Shown: positions 1 to 9,093, counted from the first letter of the stretch. The stretch is DNA of 64,000 nucleotides from Flavobacterium sufflavum (GCF_004016525.1 NZ_SACJ01000014.1:1-64000), one strand, 5' to 3'. Notes: a model not told the origin generated them from the letters alone. Numbers and translations: made by a program.

Positions 1-287
1 GTTTGGCGGTAAACCGTTCCAAATGGAAAATTGCATATGCAGATAGTGAAGAGGTTTCGGTAGGAAATTATTCGGCTGAAAAAATATTCGACCAGCAGGA
101 ATCTACTTTTTGGTCAACTGCCTGGACAGTTTCAAAAACGCCACATCCGCATCAGCTAGTGGTAAATATGGATGATAATGTGAAAATTAAAGGTTTTAGA
201 TATTTACCCCGCACCGATAAAAGCACTAATGGTAATGTAAAATCCTATCGTTTTTATATTAAACCGAATTTGTTTTCAATTAATTAA
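1..287 (+). CDS. C-terminal fragment of a discoidin (F5/8 type C, CBM32-like) carbohydrate-binding protein, cut by the window start
   Basis: The reading frame is open to the left edge, so the true start lies outside the window and the TTG at position 3 is not a credible initiation site. About 94 residues remain. They contain the pattern of an F5/8C/CBM32 jelly roll: an FD...E.TFWST.W segment, then a beta-strand stretch HQLVVNMDD and K..GFRYLPR, the usual core of discoidin modules that end fucosidases, sulfatases or other exo-acting PUL enzymes. The role is therefore glycan binding by the tail of a larger secreted glycosidase. Which enzyme it belongs to cannot be seen. It lies 170-190 bp upstream of the beta-helix glycosidase and on the same strand. 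Confidence 0.6.
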   Translation, partial: LAVNRSKWKIAYADSEEVSVGNYSAEKIFDQQESTFWSTAWTVSKTPHPHQLVVNMDDNVKIKGFRYLPRTDKSTNGNVKSYRFYIKPNLFSIN

Positions 288-439
288 CAAATAATATTGA
301 TTCAAATTAAAAAAATAGTCAACTAACATGATTTTGTATTAAACAAACTCCTGGTAAAAACTTTAAATAGAAATAAATACAATTTAAACAAACTGTACAA
401 AAACTTTTTTCTTTGTAATAAAAAAACCACTAAATTTAA

Positions 440-452
440 AACGCATTGCGTT
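440..452. promoter_or_regulatory. Perfect 13-bp palindrome, possible operator or 5'-leader element
   Basis: AACGCATTGCGTT is a perfect inverted repeat with a one-base centre. It lies about 28 bp upstream of the preferred ATG at 481 of the beta-helix glycosidase gene, in otherwise AT-rich sequence. Its position suits an operator or a transcript-leader element. No copy was noticed upstream of the other PUL genes, so the binding protein is unknown. Confidence 0.35.
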
Positions 453-480
453 AAGTATGACAACAAACATCACAACTAAT

Positions 481-1881
481 ATGAAGTACTTTTTCCTAAT
501 AAAATTATTTTTAATAACTCCCGTATTACTTGCTCAAGAATTAATTACTTACGAGGCTCCGACTGGCGTAAAATATACAGCACACAACGATGATTTTACC
601 GTAAAGGTTCGAAAACCCGGCGGTGAATGGATGGATTTATTTGAATATAACGTTCAGGTAGATTTAGACAATGTGCAAAATGCGTCGATGGTTTCCTTCG
701 ACTTTTCAGGGAAAGTGGAAGTTGCAGTGCGAAAAAATAATGGAAATATAAACAAAGCTCAAATCAGACCATTATCCTATAAAATTTCTCCTGAAGTAAA
801 TGGAAATGTAATCACTTTTACATTGGATCAACCACGCAAACTATCATTAGAAATAGATGGTGACAAATTGCATAATTTACATCTTTTTGCCAATCCAATC
901 CTAAAAGGAAAACCAGATCCAAAAGATCCCAACGTAATTTATTTTGGCCCTGGGGTTCATCAACCTAAAGATTTACCGGGAGATGTTTTTCATATTCCTT
1001 CGGGTAAAACAGTTTATATTGACGGCGGTGCCGTTATCAAAGCTAAATTAATGATAGACCATGCACAGGATATAAAAATCATTGGACATGGTATTATTTT
1101 CCAACCGGAAAGAGGTGTTGAAATCCGTCATTCTAAAAATATAAGCATTGATGGTCCAATTTTCATCAATTCGAGTCATTATACCATCTATGGAGGACAA
1201 ACTAACAATCTGACTATTCGCAATATTAAATCATTCAGCTGTAAAGGTTGGAGTGACGGTATTGATTTGATGTCCTGTTCCGATGTGCTTATAGATGATG
1301 TTTTCATGCGTAATTCAGATGACTGCATTGCTATCTATGGACATCGATGGGAGTTTTACGGCAATGCCCAGAATTACCAGATTAAAAATTCTACTCTTTG
1401 GGCTGATATTGCACATCCTACTAATATTGGCTTACATGGTAACGCCGAAGCTGGAGGTGATCTTATAGAAAACATCACTTTCAGCAATATTGACATTCTG
1501 GAACAGGATGAAGACGACCTTAATTACCAAGGATGCTTAGCTATCAGCGCCAGCGACAACAATTTAGTTCGCAACGTTACTTATGAGAATATCAGAATCG
1601 AAGATATTCAAGAAGGGCAACTCTTCAATTTCAGAGTGTATTTCAACGAAAAATATAGTGGCGCACCGGGCAAAGGAATAGAAAACCTGTTATTAAAAAA
1701 CATCCAATACAACGGTAATTCAGCCAACCCATCTGTAATTAGTGGTTACAATAAAGAACGTCCTATAAAAGGGATTCAAATTGAGAATCTAAAAATCAAT
1801 GGAAAATTGATTCAAAATAGCAATGAAGCTAATATCCAAATTAGAGATTTTTCAGAGGATATAAAATTTACAAAAAAATAA
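481..1881 (+). CDS. Secreted right-handed beta-helix glycosidase (clan GH-N, GH28/GH49-like)
   Basis: The preferred start at 481 gives a clean signal peptide (MKYFFLIKLFLITPVLLAQ). An upstream ATG at 457 would add eight polar residues. Residues about 20-150 form a beta-sandwich-like N-terminal domain, followed by a parallel beta-helix with repeated N-I-x-I/I-x-N rungs. Two acidic motifs resemble the clan GH-N active site: SDGID near residue 258 and NSDDC near 278. This clan hydrolyses polygalacturonan (GH28) or dextran-like glucans (GH49). The uronate context here favours a pectin- or uronate-containing substrate, but that is inference. A close paralogue sits at 37474-38919. The lyase gene begins 10 bp downstream, so the two are probably cotranscribed. 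Confidence 0.75.
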   Translation: MKYFFLIKLFLITPVLLAQELITYEAPTGVKYTAHNDDFTVKVRKPGGEWMDLFEYNVQVDLDNVQNASMVSFDFSGKVEVAVRKNNGNINKAQIRPLSYKISPEVNGNVITFTLDQPRKLSLEIDGDKLHNLHLFANPILKGKPDPKDPNVIYFGPGVHQPKDLPGDVFHIPSGKTVYIDGGAVIKAKLMIDHAQDIKIIGHGIIFQPERGVEIRHSKNISIDGPIFINSSHYTIYGGQTNNLTIRNIKSFSCKGWSDGIDLMSCSDVLIDDVFMRNSDDCIAIYGHRWEFYGNAQNYQIKNSTLWADIAHPTNIGLHGNAEAGGDLIENITFSNIDILEQDEDDLNYQGCLAISASDNNLVRNVTYENIRIEDIQEGQLFNFRVYFNEKYSGAPGKGIENLLLKNIQYNGNSANPSVISGYNKERPIKGIQIENLKINGKLIQNSNEANIQIRDFSEDIKFTKK

Positions 1882-1891
1882 TCCAATAAAA

Positions 1892-4186
1892 ATGAAGAAA
1901 ATATCATTCTTAATCCTTTTCTGTTTCTTCTATAATAGTATTGCTGCGCAACAGCATAACTATTTATTACATACTGATGCCAATATTTTGCGCTTGAAAG
2001 AACAAATAAAAAAGAATCAGGACGTAGAAAAAGCTTGGGAAAACCAATTACAAAAAGCAGAAGACTTATTAAAAAAAGAGCAATCCGGAACTCCCGATTT
2101 ACAAGAATTAGGATTAGCTTATCGAATGACAAATGACAGACGTTTTGCCGAAAGAATTAAAAGCACTTTGTTAAATGCCATAGGACAAAAAACCTGGGAA
2201 GGAAAAGAATTACTACAACGTACTCCTGCCTGGAAAGGCGGTTTAGGAACAGCCCACACGAGTTTCTATATGGCTATTGGTTTTGACTGTGCTTATAATT
2301 ACTTGACCCCAGCTGAAAGAAAACAAATTGCTCAGGGTATCGTCAAATTAGGAATCAAACCGGCTATGGATGACTGGCTTAATCCGGAAAGCAACATCCA
2401 TACCTTTGATACCATGGGGCACAATTGGTGGAGTGCTTGTGTAGATATGGCTGGATTTGCTGCACTGGCAGTAATCCATGAAATACCAGAGGCTAAAAAA
2501 TGGGCAAACGAAATTTCAGCAACGGCAACCGAATGGATTAATTTTTCCGGAAATGTGATGGAGAACAAACCTCTGACTTTTGGTCGCGATGGTGGTTTTT
2601 ACGAAAGTATCAACTATGCCAACTTTGGATTTTCCCAATATTTACTTTTCCGTTATGCTTTTCAAAATGTTTTACCCGAAATGAAACAACCCGAAATATC
2701 AGTTATGGAAAAAATGGCTGATTTTTTCATTCATACCACTTACTACACTGCCACAGGTCCTTTATCTGTTAACTTTGGGGATGGTAGTACAAAACGAAAC
2801 GGAAATGCCTGTGTTCTCTTACTTTGGAATTTAGGGTATCATAAAGATAATTATGCCTGGTATTTACAAAAAACGATGAGCGGTTCTGATAAAGAAGGAT
2901 TGGAACTTGGAAGCCCGCAAGGTTTAATTTTAAATCCGGATTTAACCGATTATAAAAACATCAAATCTCCGGACTTAAAGGAATCAAAACTTTTTTCTGA
3001 TCTTGGTTGGGCTACTTTGCGTGATTCATGGAGCGACAATGCCACTATGTTAGCTGTAAAAAGTGGTTTTACCTGGAATCATGCCCATGCTGATGCGGGT
3101 TCGTTTATCTTATTCCACAAAGGAAAATACCTAATCATTGACTCTGGGAATTCTTCTTACGGACGACCTGAATACAGCGAATATTACTGTCAAAGTGAAG
3201 CGCACAATGTAGCTCTTTTTAACGGAAAAGCCCAAAGTAAAAAAGACGCTTATTTTGGAGTAAAAAATGAAGGACACCTTTATAATTTGCTTGAAACTGA
3301 CAAAATGAAATACATTTTTTCTGATGCTACGGGACCTACTTCCCAATGGTTTTCCCGTAACTTCCGTCACTTTTTATGGGTGGGTGATGTCATTCTTGTA
3401 TTAGACGATTTAGAATCTTATAACTCTGGAAAATTCGAATGGTTATTGCATTACAATGGTGTTTCAAAACGCAGCGGATTGGATTTATCTATCAAAGAAG
3501 ATAATGCAGAAGTTCTCGTTCGTTCGTTATACCCAGAAACATTTCCTGATGGTGGACTGCCTCATGATTTCCCTGAAAAAATGCGTCTCGAAGAGAAATC
3601 GGGATTAAAAGATCATGAACCGGATGTCAAACAACCGTATTGGTCTATCAGTCATTTTGAGGAAACAAACCGCACCAAATTTATTTCGGCAATTACCTTA
3701 AAAAATGACGACAATAAAGACAAATTAACTGTAATTGAACGATTTGAAGGAAAAGATTTTCTAGGTGTTCGCATTACACAAAATGGCGAAACAACAGAGA
3801 TTTATTTAAACCTTTTAGCTGACGGCCGAATCAAACATCGCAACAGTCTTAATGTTATGAATGGTTGGGATACCGATTCCTATTTAATGGCACTAACTTT
3901 TCCAGAAGGCACAGATAGAAGTAATCCAAAAAACATAAAACGTCTTTTTATTTCGGATGGAAGTTATTTGCGTAAAGAAGGGAAGCCGTTAATTCATGCT
4001 CTTTCTAAATTCTTTACCATAGTTGATTTTGATGATAAAACACCTAGTCTACAATTTCAAGGACAGGATGGAGTAACTATTTCATTAGCTTCTAAAAATA
4101 CTAATACAGTAATCGTTAATGGTAAAAAGCTAGAAATGAATTACGATTCGGAAACCAAACTTTCAAAATTTGTAGTGAAACAATAA
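1892..4186 (+). CDS. Secreted heparinase II/III-type polysaccharide lyase
   Basis: This 764-residue protein has a signal peptide (cleavage near A19). An alpha-helical toroid domain fills about residues 30-370, containing GHNWWSACVDMAG near 175 and FGRDGGFYES near 230. A C-terminal beta-sandwich of the heparinase II/III type follows, with the signature NHAHADAGSF near 395 and SEAHNVALFNG near 435. Lyases of this build (for example PL12, PL15, PL17, PL21) use Tyr/His residues to beta-eliminate uronic-acid linkages and give unsaturated ends, the substrate type of the GH88 enzyme at 40343-41584. The exact PL family cannot be assigned by eye. It is the second gene of a pair with the beta-helix glycosidase (10-bp gap). 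Confidence 0.8.
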   Translation: MKKISFLILFCFFYNSIAAQQHNYLLHTDANILRLKEQIKKNQDVEKAWENQLQKAEDLLKKEQSGTPDLQELGLAYRMTNDRRFAERIKSTLLNAIGQKTWEGKELLQRTPAWKGGLGTAHTSFYMAIGFDCAYNYLTPAERKQIAQGIVKLGIKPAMDDWLNPESNIHTFDTMGHNWWSACVDMAGFAALAVIHEIPEAKKWANEISATATEWINFSGNVMENKPLTFGRDGGFYESINYANFGFSQYLLFRYAFQNVLPEMKQPEISVMEKMADFFIHTTYYTATGPLSVNFGDGSTKRNGNACVLLLWNLGYHKDNYAWYLQKTMSGSDKEGLELGSPQGLILNPDLTDYKNIKSPDLKESKLFSDLGWATLRDSWSDNATMLAVKSGFTWNHAHADAGSFILFHKGKYLIIDSGNSSYGRPEYSEYYCQSEAHNVALFNGKAQSKKDAYFGVKNEGHLYNLLETDKMKYIFSDATGPTSQWFSRNFRHFLWVGDVILVLDDLESYNSGKFEWLLHYNGVSKRSGLDLSIKEDNAEVLVRSLYPETFPDGGLPHDFPEKMRLEEKSGLKDHEPDVKQPYWSISHFEETNRTKFISAITLKNDDNKDKLTVIERFEGKDFLGVRITQNGETTEIYLNLLADGRIKHRNSLNVMNGWDTDSYLMALTFPEGTDRSNPKNIKRLFISDGSYLRKEGKPLIHALSKFFTIVDFDDKTPSLQFQGQDGVTISLASKNTNTVIVNGKKLEMNYDSETKLSKFVVKQ

Positions 4187-4309
4187 AAAATGATTTTTAA
4201 TAAAGATTTCAAAACTCATAAATCAAAAAGTAGTAAACTATAACCTAAACTTTACTTATCATATTAAAAGAGGCTATCCGAAAAGACTGGATATGCAAAT
4301 AAAAATTAC
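4187..4309. other. Intergenic stretch after the lyase gene, no gene seen
   Basis: AT-rich sequence with stops in all frames. An imperfect hairpin-like segment near 4270-4300 (AGAGGCTATCC ... GGATATGC) might end the + strand transcript, but it is too degenerate to call as a terminator. Confidence 0.3.
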
Positions 4310-4735
4310 AGTCTAGGTTTGATAGCACAGTACTCATGCTGTGAAGATCATATGCAGTATAAGTGGTTCCTAATGGACCTGCTAAAAATCTGCTAAAACA
4401 TATTGAGAGACAGCACCAATACCTGACCCAATATAGTTTGTTGTACCTCTTACAGGGGTAGATGCTACATAATTATTAACTATATCTACAGGTTCTCCTC
4501 TAACTACATAAGCGGTTACATTTTTTGAATTATCTAAATTCAATCTTGTATCGTTATTGATTGTACTGTCATGTAATCCTGCAGGATTGTATATGGTAGC
4601 GGGTAATCCCGTAGCCAGCGCATTGGCATTGGCTTCCTTTGCATTTTTAACAGATGTTTTATATTGTTACAAAGCATAGCCTAAACCTTGTTGGAAATCA
4701 TTTTTCCAGTCTGTAAGTGATACTGTTCCTCAGTT
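4310..4735 (-). pseudogene. Decayed lipase/phospholipase-like gene remnant (polymorphic-toxin type)
   Basis: Translating the minus strand from about 4729 gives DWKNDFQQGLGYAL, then an in-frame TAA, then QYKTSVKNA and ALATGLPATIYNPAGLHDS, a long stretch including VTAYVVRGEPVDIVNNY, and another stop near 4385. The similarity then continues in a shifted frame (FLAGPLGTTYTAYDLHSM). The ATGLPAT..NPAGLH block followed by VTAYVVRGEP looks like the C-terminal half of class-3-lipase-like domains found in secreted effectors. The GHSLGG nucleophile elbow expected just before ATGLPA is missing. Two stops, a frameshift and the absent active site mark it as dead. The family identification is from pattern memory only. 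Confidence 0.5.
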
Positions 4736-4797
4736 CATAAATACATTTATTAAAAATGTACTAACAAATAGGTAACTATCTATATCTTTAAAAAAAC

Positions 4798-4835
4798 AAA
4801 AAACCACATCTTTTTTCGATGTAGTTTTCTGTTTT
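4798..4835 (-). terminator. Rho-independent terminator of the 8723-to-4888 operon
   Basis: AAACCACATC (4801-4810) pairs with GATGTAGTTT (4818-4827) around a 7-nt loop, with one G-U pair. Read on the minus strand the stem is followed by a long T tract (TTTTTTGTTTTTTT), the classic intrinsic-terminator form. On the plus strand the tail is weaker. It lies about 60 bp beyond the last gene of the leftward operon and separates it from the lipase remnant. Confidence 0.75.
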
Positions 4836-4887
4836 TAAACTCTTACCTGTAGTTCCGACTTAAGTTTCTCGTAAATCGTGCTTTTTA

Positions 4888-5715
4888 TTATGGTTGTTTT
4901 CTTTTCTTGCCTATAACAACGATGCCATTTGGCGTTTGTTTAACGGTTTCAAAAAAACGATCTCCGTTTTCAATATAACTACGGATATAATTTGGTGAGC
5001 GTTTTAACATATCTACGAAGTGATCCAATCGATTTTCTCCAATCATGATATTACTATTACCATTTTTTATAATATTTTCATGAATTTCTACATTGTCACC
5101 TACTTTGTAAACACCATCCTTGTCTAAAACATAATAATTAAAAAAAGTGGGGGCATCATATACTTGTACAAAAACATCAGATTTTATTTTATTATTTTTA
5201 TATCTGTTATTTTTTGGAATTTCAAATTTAAGTATATCAATTTTATTAAATTCCATATTAGGACTTTCCTTTTCAAATTCATAGGCTAATACCGCAAGAT
5301 ACTGTTTTTTTGTTTTTTTATCTGTAAAATAAATTTCTCCATAACAATATACGTATGGTAAAGGGAAATCTTCTAATTTTAATTTTTTAAATTTAATTTC
5401 ATACTCTTTTAATTTCGTTTCCGATAAAGATTTAGAAGGAAGTAAAAATGAATTAGCTTCTGCCACATAATTTTTAAAGGATAAAGGATAGTTGTTTGCG
5501 CAATACCCCCAATACCAAGAAGGTAAATAATTAGCTTCAATAGGTTGATGTGCAATCATTGTATAAGGGCTTTCATAATACACCACTTTGTTTATTTTGA
5601 TATTATCTAATTTATCATAAGATTTTATTATTATAGAATTTGAAGATGATTGTCCAATAGCAAATATTGGCAGAAAAATAAGGGCATTGAATAATGTTAT
5701 GATTAATTTTTTCAT
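4888..5715 (-). CDS. Secreted protein of unknown function
   Basis: This 275-residue protein has a signal peptide (MKKLIITLFNALIFLPIFAIGQ). No recognised domain was found. The mature part is rich in Lys, Asn and Tyr, with alternating short hydrophobic strands that suggest a beta-rich fold, and it ends in the basic tail GKKRKQP. There is no T9SS sorting domain and no lipobox, so it is probably periplasmic. It is the last gene of a three-gene leftward operon, 33 bp after the 474-residue protein and followed by a strong terminator. It may act with the two secreted proteins encoded upstream, but there is no direct functional clue. Confidence 0.6.
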   Translation of the reverse strand: MKKLIITLFNALIFLPIFAIGQSSSNSIIIKSYDKLDNIKINKVVYYESPYTMIAHQPIEANYLPSWYWGYCANNYPLSFKNYVAEANSFLLPSKSLSETKLKEYEIKFKKLKLEDFPLPYVYCYGEIYFTDKKTKKQYLAVLAYEFEKESPNMEFNKIDILKFEIPKNNRYKNNKIKSDVFVQVYDAPTFFNYYVLDKDGVYKVGDNVEIHENIIKNGNSNIMIGENRLDHFVDMLKRSPNYIRSYIENGDRFFETVKQTPNGIVVIGKKRKQP

Positions 5716-5748
5716 ATTGTGAATATTTAAATTAAGATTTGAAAGGTT

Positions 5749-7173
5749 TTAGCTTTTTTGGTAAAGTAATACTGGCGTTAACGGAAAATCTTCTCCTTCC
5801 CAAATTTTATATGTCCCTGATATAAATGTACATGTTTCATTAGCAGTACCTATATTAATCTTAGCGGACACACTATAAGGTGCTGAAATTTTTCCCAATT
5901 TTAGGGTAGGAGTCAAAAGAACACCAGAGAAGTCGGTATTGGTCATTAGTGTACCACTATATTTAAAAGCTTCTGCTACGATTGATCCTTTAGCTTCACC
6001 ACATAAATGTTCAGGATCACCTATAATAGCCATTACTGATCCTGATACTGCATTGAATCCTATTTCAATTCCTCCTTGAATCTCTGCTTTAGCAGCTGTT
6101 GAATCATCTAAAGCCCCTTTTATATCAATGGATCCAGTTGCTGAACCTAAATTTAATTCAGCAAACATATTTATGGCACCAATTGAATATATTGGAATTC
6201 TTATGGTAGGCATTGTTTGTGTTAAAGTTCCTTTTAAATCAAATGACGTTGCATTACCATATTTAGTGCCATCGGCATACATATCCACATTTTTGCTTTC
6301 TATGGTTCCTGATAAAGTTAAGAATTTTGAACTTTCACTAATCTTACTTCCACTTGTTTTTGATTCTACGAAAGCTTTAATGTTTTCAGCCATATCATTT
6401 ATTTTTGTTTTTACACCATCAATTTTAGAAGCATAACTAATCTTATTTTCATTCACAATTTGAATGTTTCCTGTTGCTCCAATACCGCTTGATGCACATG
6501 ATGCAATAACAGAAGTTGAATTTGTACCCGAATAAGTAGCTGACGAATTATTACCAGTAACGCCGTTACCTGACCATGTTACGTCTCCACCAAAAGAAGT
6601 TGTCATATCCATACTTGCTTGTCTTGCCGAACCACTATTTACCATTACCAGTGTTTGTCCGTTACTAACGGTTCTATTTGGATTGTTAGAATCAGTGATT
6701 GAAAAAGAACCTTCTAATAGGGGCACATTTTGAAAATAACAATATGCAGGGTAGTTACTGCAAATATCATTCAAAACAAAAGGATTAGTATAATCAAGGT
6801 TATAATAAATGTATTTTATAGGATCATGATAATAATTAAAAACAACTACTTCATGTAGTTGAGTAGTCAAAGCTAATGTTGCATTTAGGTCCGCATCACT
6901 CATGGCTATTAGTAAAGTCATATCAGCTGTGTTTGTAGTACCATCACCATTATAATCTATAAAGTCATTATTTGGATTACTATCATTGTTTACATCATTA
7001 ATGTAAGTTTGAGTGTCAGTATAAGCCTTGATTTCAACGCCAGCATCTTCAAATTGCTGTAAAATGGCCGTTGTTTGAGCGTCAAGTCCCAAGTCTTGCC
7101 AATCTTGCGCAACACTGCTTTGCCCCATCAATAAACATAATAACGTAAAGGCTAATATATAATATTTCTTCAT
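5749..7173 (-). CDS. Secreted beta-rich protein with one dockerin-like calcium-binding loop, function unknown
   Basis: This 474-residue protein starts with a signal peptide (cleavage near residue 22). Residues about 63-90 hold an Asp/Asn-rich segment with DYNGDGTTNTADMTLL, which matches the calcium-loop-plus-helix pattern of a dockerin or EF-hand half. The middle (about 160-225) resembles an Ig-like domain with VTWSGNGVTG and TSTSVIAS-type strands. The C-terminal half is rich in Gly, Ser and Thr and beta-predicted (SGTIESKNVDMYADG, GSIDIKGAL). There is no sorting domain. It starts 5 bp after the Sel1 protein gene, so the two are translationally close. Function not recognised. Confidence 0.6.
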   Translation of the reverse strand: MKKYYILAFTLLCLLMGQSSVAQDWQDLGLDAQTTAILQQFEDAGVEIKAYTDTQTYINDVNNDSNPNNDFIDYNGDGTTNTADMTLLIAMSDADLNATLALTTQLHEVVVFNYYHDPIKYIYYNLDYTNPFVLNDICSNYPAYCYFQNVPLLEGSFSITDSNNPNRTVSNGQTLVMVNSGSARQASMDMTTSFGGDVTWSGNGVTGNNSSATYSGTNSTSVIASCASSGIGATGNIQIVNENKISYASKIDGVKTKINDMAENIKAFVESKTSGSKISESSKFLTLSGTIESKNVDMYADGTKYGNATSFDLKGTLTQTMPTIRIPIYSIGAINMFAELNLGSATGSIDIKGALDDSTAAKAEIQGGIEIGFNAVSGSVMAIIGDPEHLCGEAKGSIVAEAFKYSGTLMTNTDFSGVLLTPTLKLGKISAPYSVSAKINIGTANETCTFISGTYKIWEGEDFPLTPVLLYQKS

Positions 7174-7178
7174 AGTTC

Positions 7179-8723
7179 TTATTTTTTAATTAAAATTGAA
7201 GTTTTTACTTCGGTACCGTAGGTCAGGTGTAAGAGATAGTACCCAGACGGAGCATTAAGGCTTATGGTTTTGTTTTGAGCACCTGGATTTAGATTGTTCC
7301 ATTGGGTTGTAAACAACATTTGCCCTGATAGACTGTGTACACTTGCAGTAACATTAGTACTTTCAGTTAAATCAAAACTCAATTCAAAACTGCTGCTAAA
7401 CGGGTTAGGGTACACCACTACTTTAGAGAGTATTTCGCTTGCAACGGTAACGGTAGTTTGGGCTTGTTTTTTTTCTAAAATCAGGTACATGGGCTTTTCG
7501 TTCTCCCGTTCCCTGATGTTAAAGAGTTGGAGGTTGCCCACTAGATACAAGGATTCCTCGGTTTGCAATAGTTGCAGTTTAGCCTCCTTAAATTCATAGG
7601 TATTAAGGCTTCCTTTATAAAAATGCTCTGTACGCTTTATTTTAGAATCATGAAACACAATGGCATCGTCCTGAATTTTGGCGGTAAAGACAGCTGTGTC
7701 GCCTTCGATTTCTCTCCACTCGCCGGCGAGTTGCTTGCCATCTTGCTGGAGGTCTATTTGCAGTGGGGTTTTGCTGATGATGTTCTGACCGCTCCAGTCG
7801 TAACGCAACAAATATCCTGTATAATTGCCCGAAATATTGGCAGTAATCGGGGCTTGTTTTACTTTCTTGAAAGTTTCAGGTGCCACAGTTTCGGTAATGC
7901 TAATTACCTCAGGGATAGTTATAGAAACGGTTTTTTCCTGATTAGGGTTGGCGTTTTCGGGTTCAGGATCTGCTAATTCTTTTTCAGAATCTTTGAATCC
8001 CAATGCCGCCGATTTGTTGAGCCAGTATTTTGCTTTTTCTGTGTCTATTGCTACACCATAACCGTTTCGGTAGCACAAACCGAGCATATACATCGCCACG
8101 GGATTTCTTTTTTCGGCAGCCAACTCAAATAATTCAATTGCTTTGGCATAATCTTGTGGGAAGCCAAAGCCTTTGTAATGCAGGTAGCCTAAGGAATAGA
8201 GGCAAGCAGCGTTGCCTTTGTCTGCTCCTTGTTGGAATATGCTTATTGCTAATGGATAATTTTGTGCAGTTCCCTTGCCTTTCATCACCATTCCGCCCCA
8301 GGTATTCCATGCAGTATCATAACCTCCTTTTGCCGCTTTTTCGAAACAAACTATAGCTTTTTCCTGGTTTTGGGTTGCGCCAACACCCTCTTTATACAAT
8401 AATCCTAAATTGTACCAGGCTTTGGCATAGCCATTTTCGGCTGCTTTCTCGAGCCAGTTGATCCCTTGCTGCTCATCTACTGCCACGCCTATTCCTTTGC
8501 TGTAAAGTAAGCCAAGTCCATTCATGGCTTCGGCATTACCTGCGGCTGCCTGTTGTTGGTAAGTAGCCAGTGCAGCTGTGGGATTATAATAGCTGCTGCC
8601 TTCTATGAGTTGCAATCTGGCGGTCAATAATGCCTTTTTAGCCTCTGGGGATTCTTGCGAATAGCCCAACATGCTGCCTAGGAGTAGCAATAGGCATACC
8701 CCTTTTTGTGTAGTTTTTTTCAT
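7179..8723 (-). CDS. Sel1-repeat protein exported by the type IX secretion system
   Basis: The signal peptide ends near residue 22. Residues about 40-250 carry five to six Sel1-like repeats (A...A..G...A...LG.LY..G.GV..D...A..W...AA..G), an alpha-solenoid used for protein-protein binding. A non-repeat region of about 280-420 may form beta-strands (GNYTGYLLRYDWSGQ). The last 75 residues form a T9SS type A sorting domain: VVVYPNPFSSSFEL, later SGYYLLHLTYG and a terminal ILIKK. The product should therefore be released or anchored on the cell surface. It is the first gene of the three-gene operon ending at 4888. Its partner proteins are unknown. Confidence 0.85.
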   Translation of the reverse strand: MKKTTQKGVCLLLLLGSMLGYSQESPEAKKALLTARLQLIEGSSYYNPTAALATYQQQAAAGNAEAMNGLGLLYSKGIGVAVDEQQGINWLEKAAENGYAKAWYNLGLLYKEGVGATQNQEKAIVCFEKAAKGGYDTAWNTWGGMVMKGKGTAQNYPLAISIFQQGADKGNAACLYSLGYLHYKGFGFPQDYAKAIELFELAAEKRNPVAMYMLGLCYRNGYGVAIDTEKAKYWLNKSAALGFKDSEKELADPEPENANPNQEKTVSITIPEVISITETVAPETFKKVKQAPITANISGNYTGYLLRYDWSGQNIISKTPLQIDLQQDGKQLAGEWREIEGDTAVFTAKIQDDAIVFHDSKIKRTEHFYKGSLNTYEFKEAKLQLLQTEESLYLVGNLQLFNIRERENEKPMYLILEKKQAQTTVTVASEILSKVVVYPNPFSSSFELSFDLTESTNVTASVHSLSGQMLFTTQWNNLNPGAQNKTISLNAPSGYYLLHLTYGTEVKTSILIKK

Positions 8724-9093
8724 TGATTTGTATTTAAAGATTAATTATTTAAGTGATTTTTAACCACAAAGCTCACAAAGTATTTGTAAATTTTACTAAG
8801 GTTTTTCTTACTTTATAAAAGGTTTATGGCGCGCAGATTAATCAGATTCCAGCAGATTTTGTTTATTCCAATTCTCCAGTTTCGTCTCCCTCCCCTTTAC
8901 TTCGTCTGTTCGAGTTGGCTTACAATTTGCGATAGAAAATTGTAAGCCAGTATTGAGAACTCTTGTACAGACAAGGCTTCTCGATACAATTTCAAATAAT
9001 AAAGCTTCGCATTATCATTTAAAACCACTCGAAGTGACAACTAAAAAGCTTAACTTAATGACATTGGTCGCCCGTAAAGAGAGGTTTGGGATT
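8724..9093. repeat. Non-coding region with a strong hairpin and degenerate intergenic-repeat sequence
   Basis: This 370-bp gap holds no convincing gene. It contains a perfect 13-bp stem, TGGCTTACAATTT (8916-8928) with AAATTGTAAGCCA (8937-8949), around an 8-nt loop, and is flanked by sequence such as ACCACAAAGCTCACAAAG and TTCTCGATACAATTTCAAA, which resembles dispersed intergenic repeats of Flavobacteria. It separates the Sel1 operon from the 3' end of the next leftward cluster, and the hairpin could end that transcript. The repeat assignment is from memory of similar genomes. Confidence 0.4.

Noticed and set aside
457..480. Upstream ATG of the left beta-helix glycosidase as the real start
   Set aside because: It would add eight polar residues before the signal peptide. 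The ATG at 481 gives a normal leader, although the upstream one cannot be fully excluded.
1812..2132. Minus-strand open frame of 106 codons across the junction of the first two glycan genes
   Set aside because: It lies antisense to two well-supported genes and has no family features.
4310..4735. Intact small genes in the lipase-like region
   Set aside because: All frames are broken by stops. The protein similarity crosses two frames, so a pseudogene is the better reading.
6128..6436. Plus-strand open frame of 102 codons
   Set aside because: Antisense shadow of the secreted 474-residue protein gene, with no start context or homology pattern.
7294..8356. Several plus-strand open frames of 100-134 codons opposite the Sel1 gene
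   Set aside because: They mirror the repeat-containing Sel1 gene. Their composition is explained by that gene.
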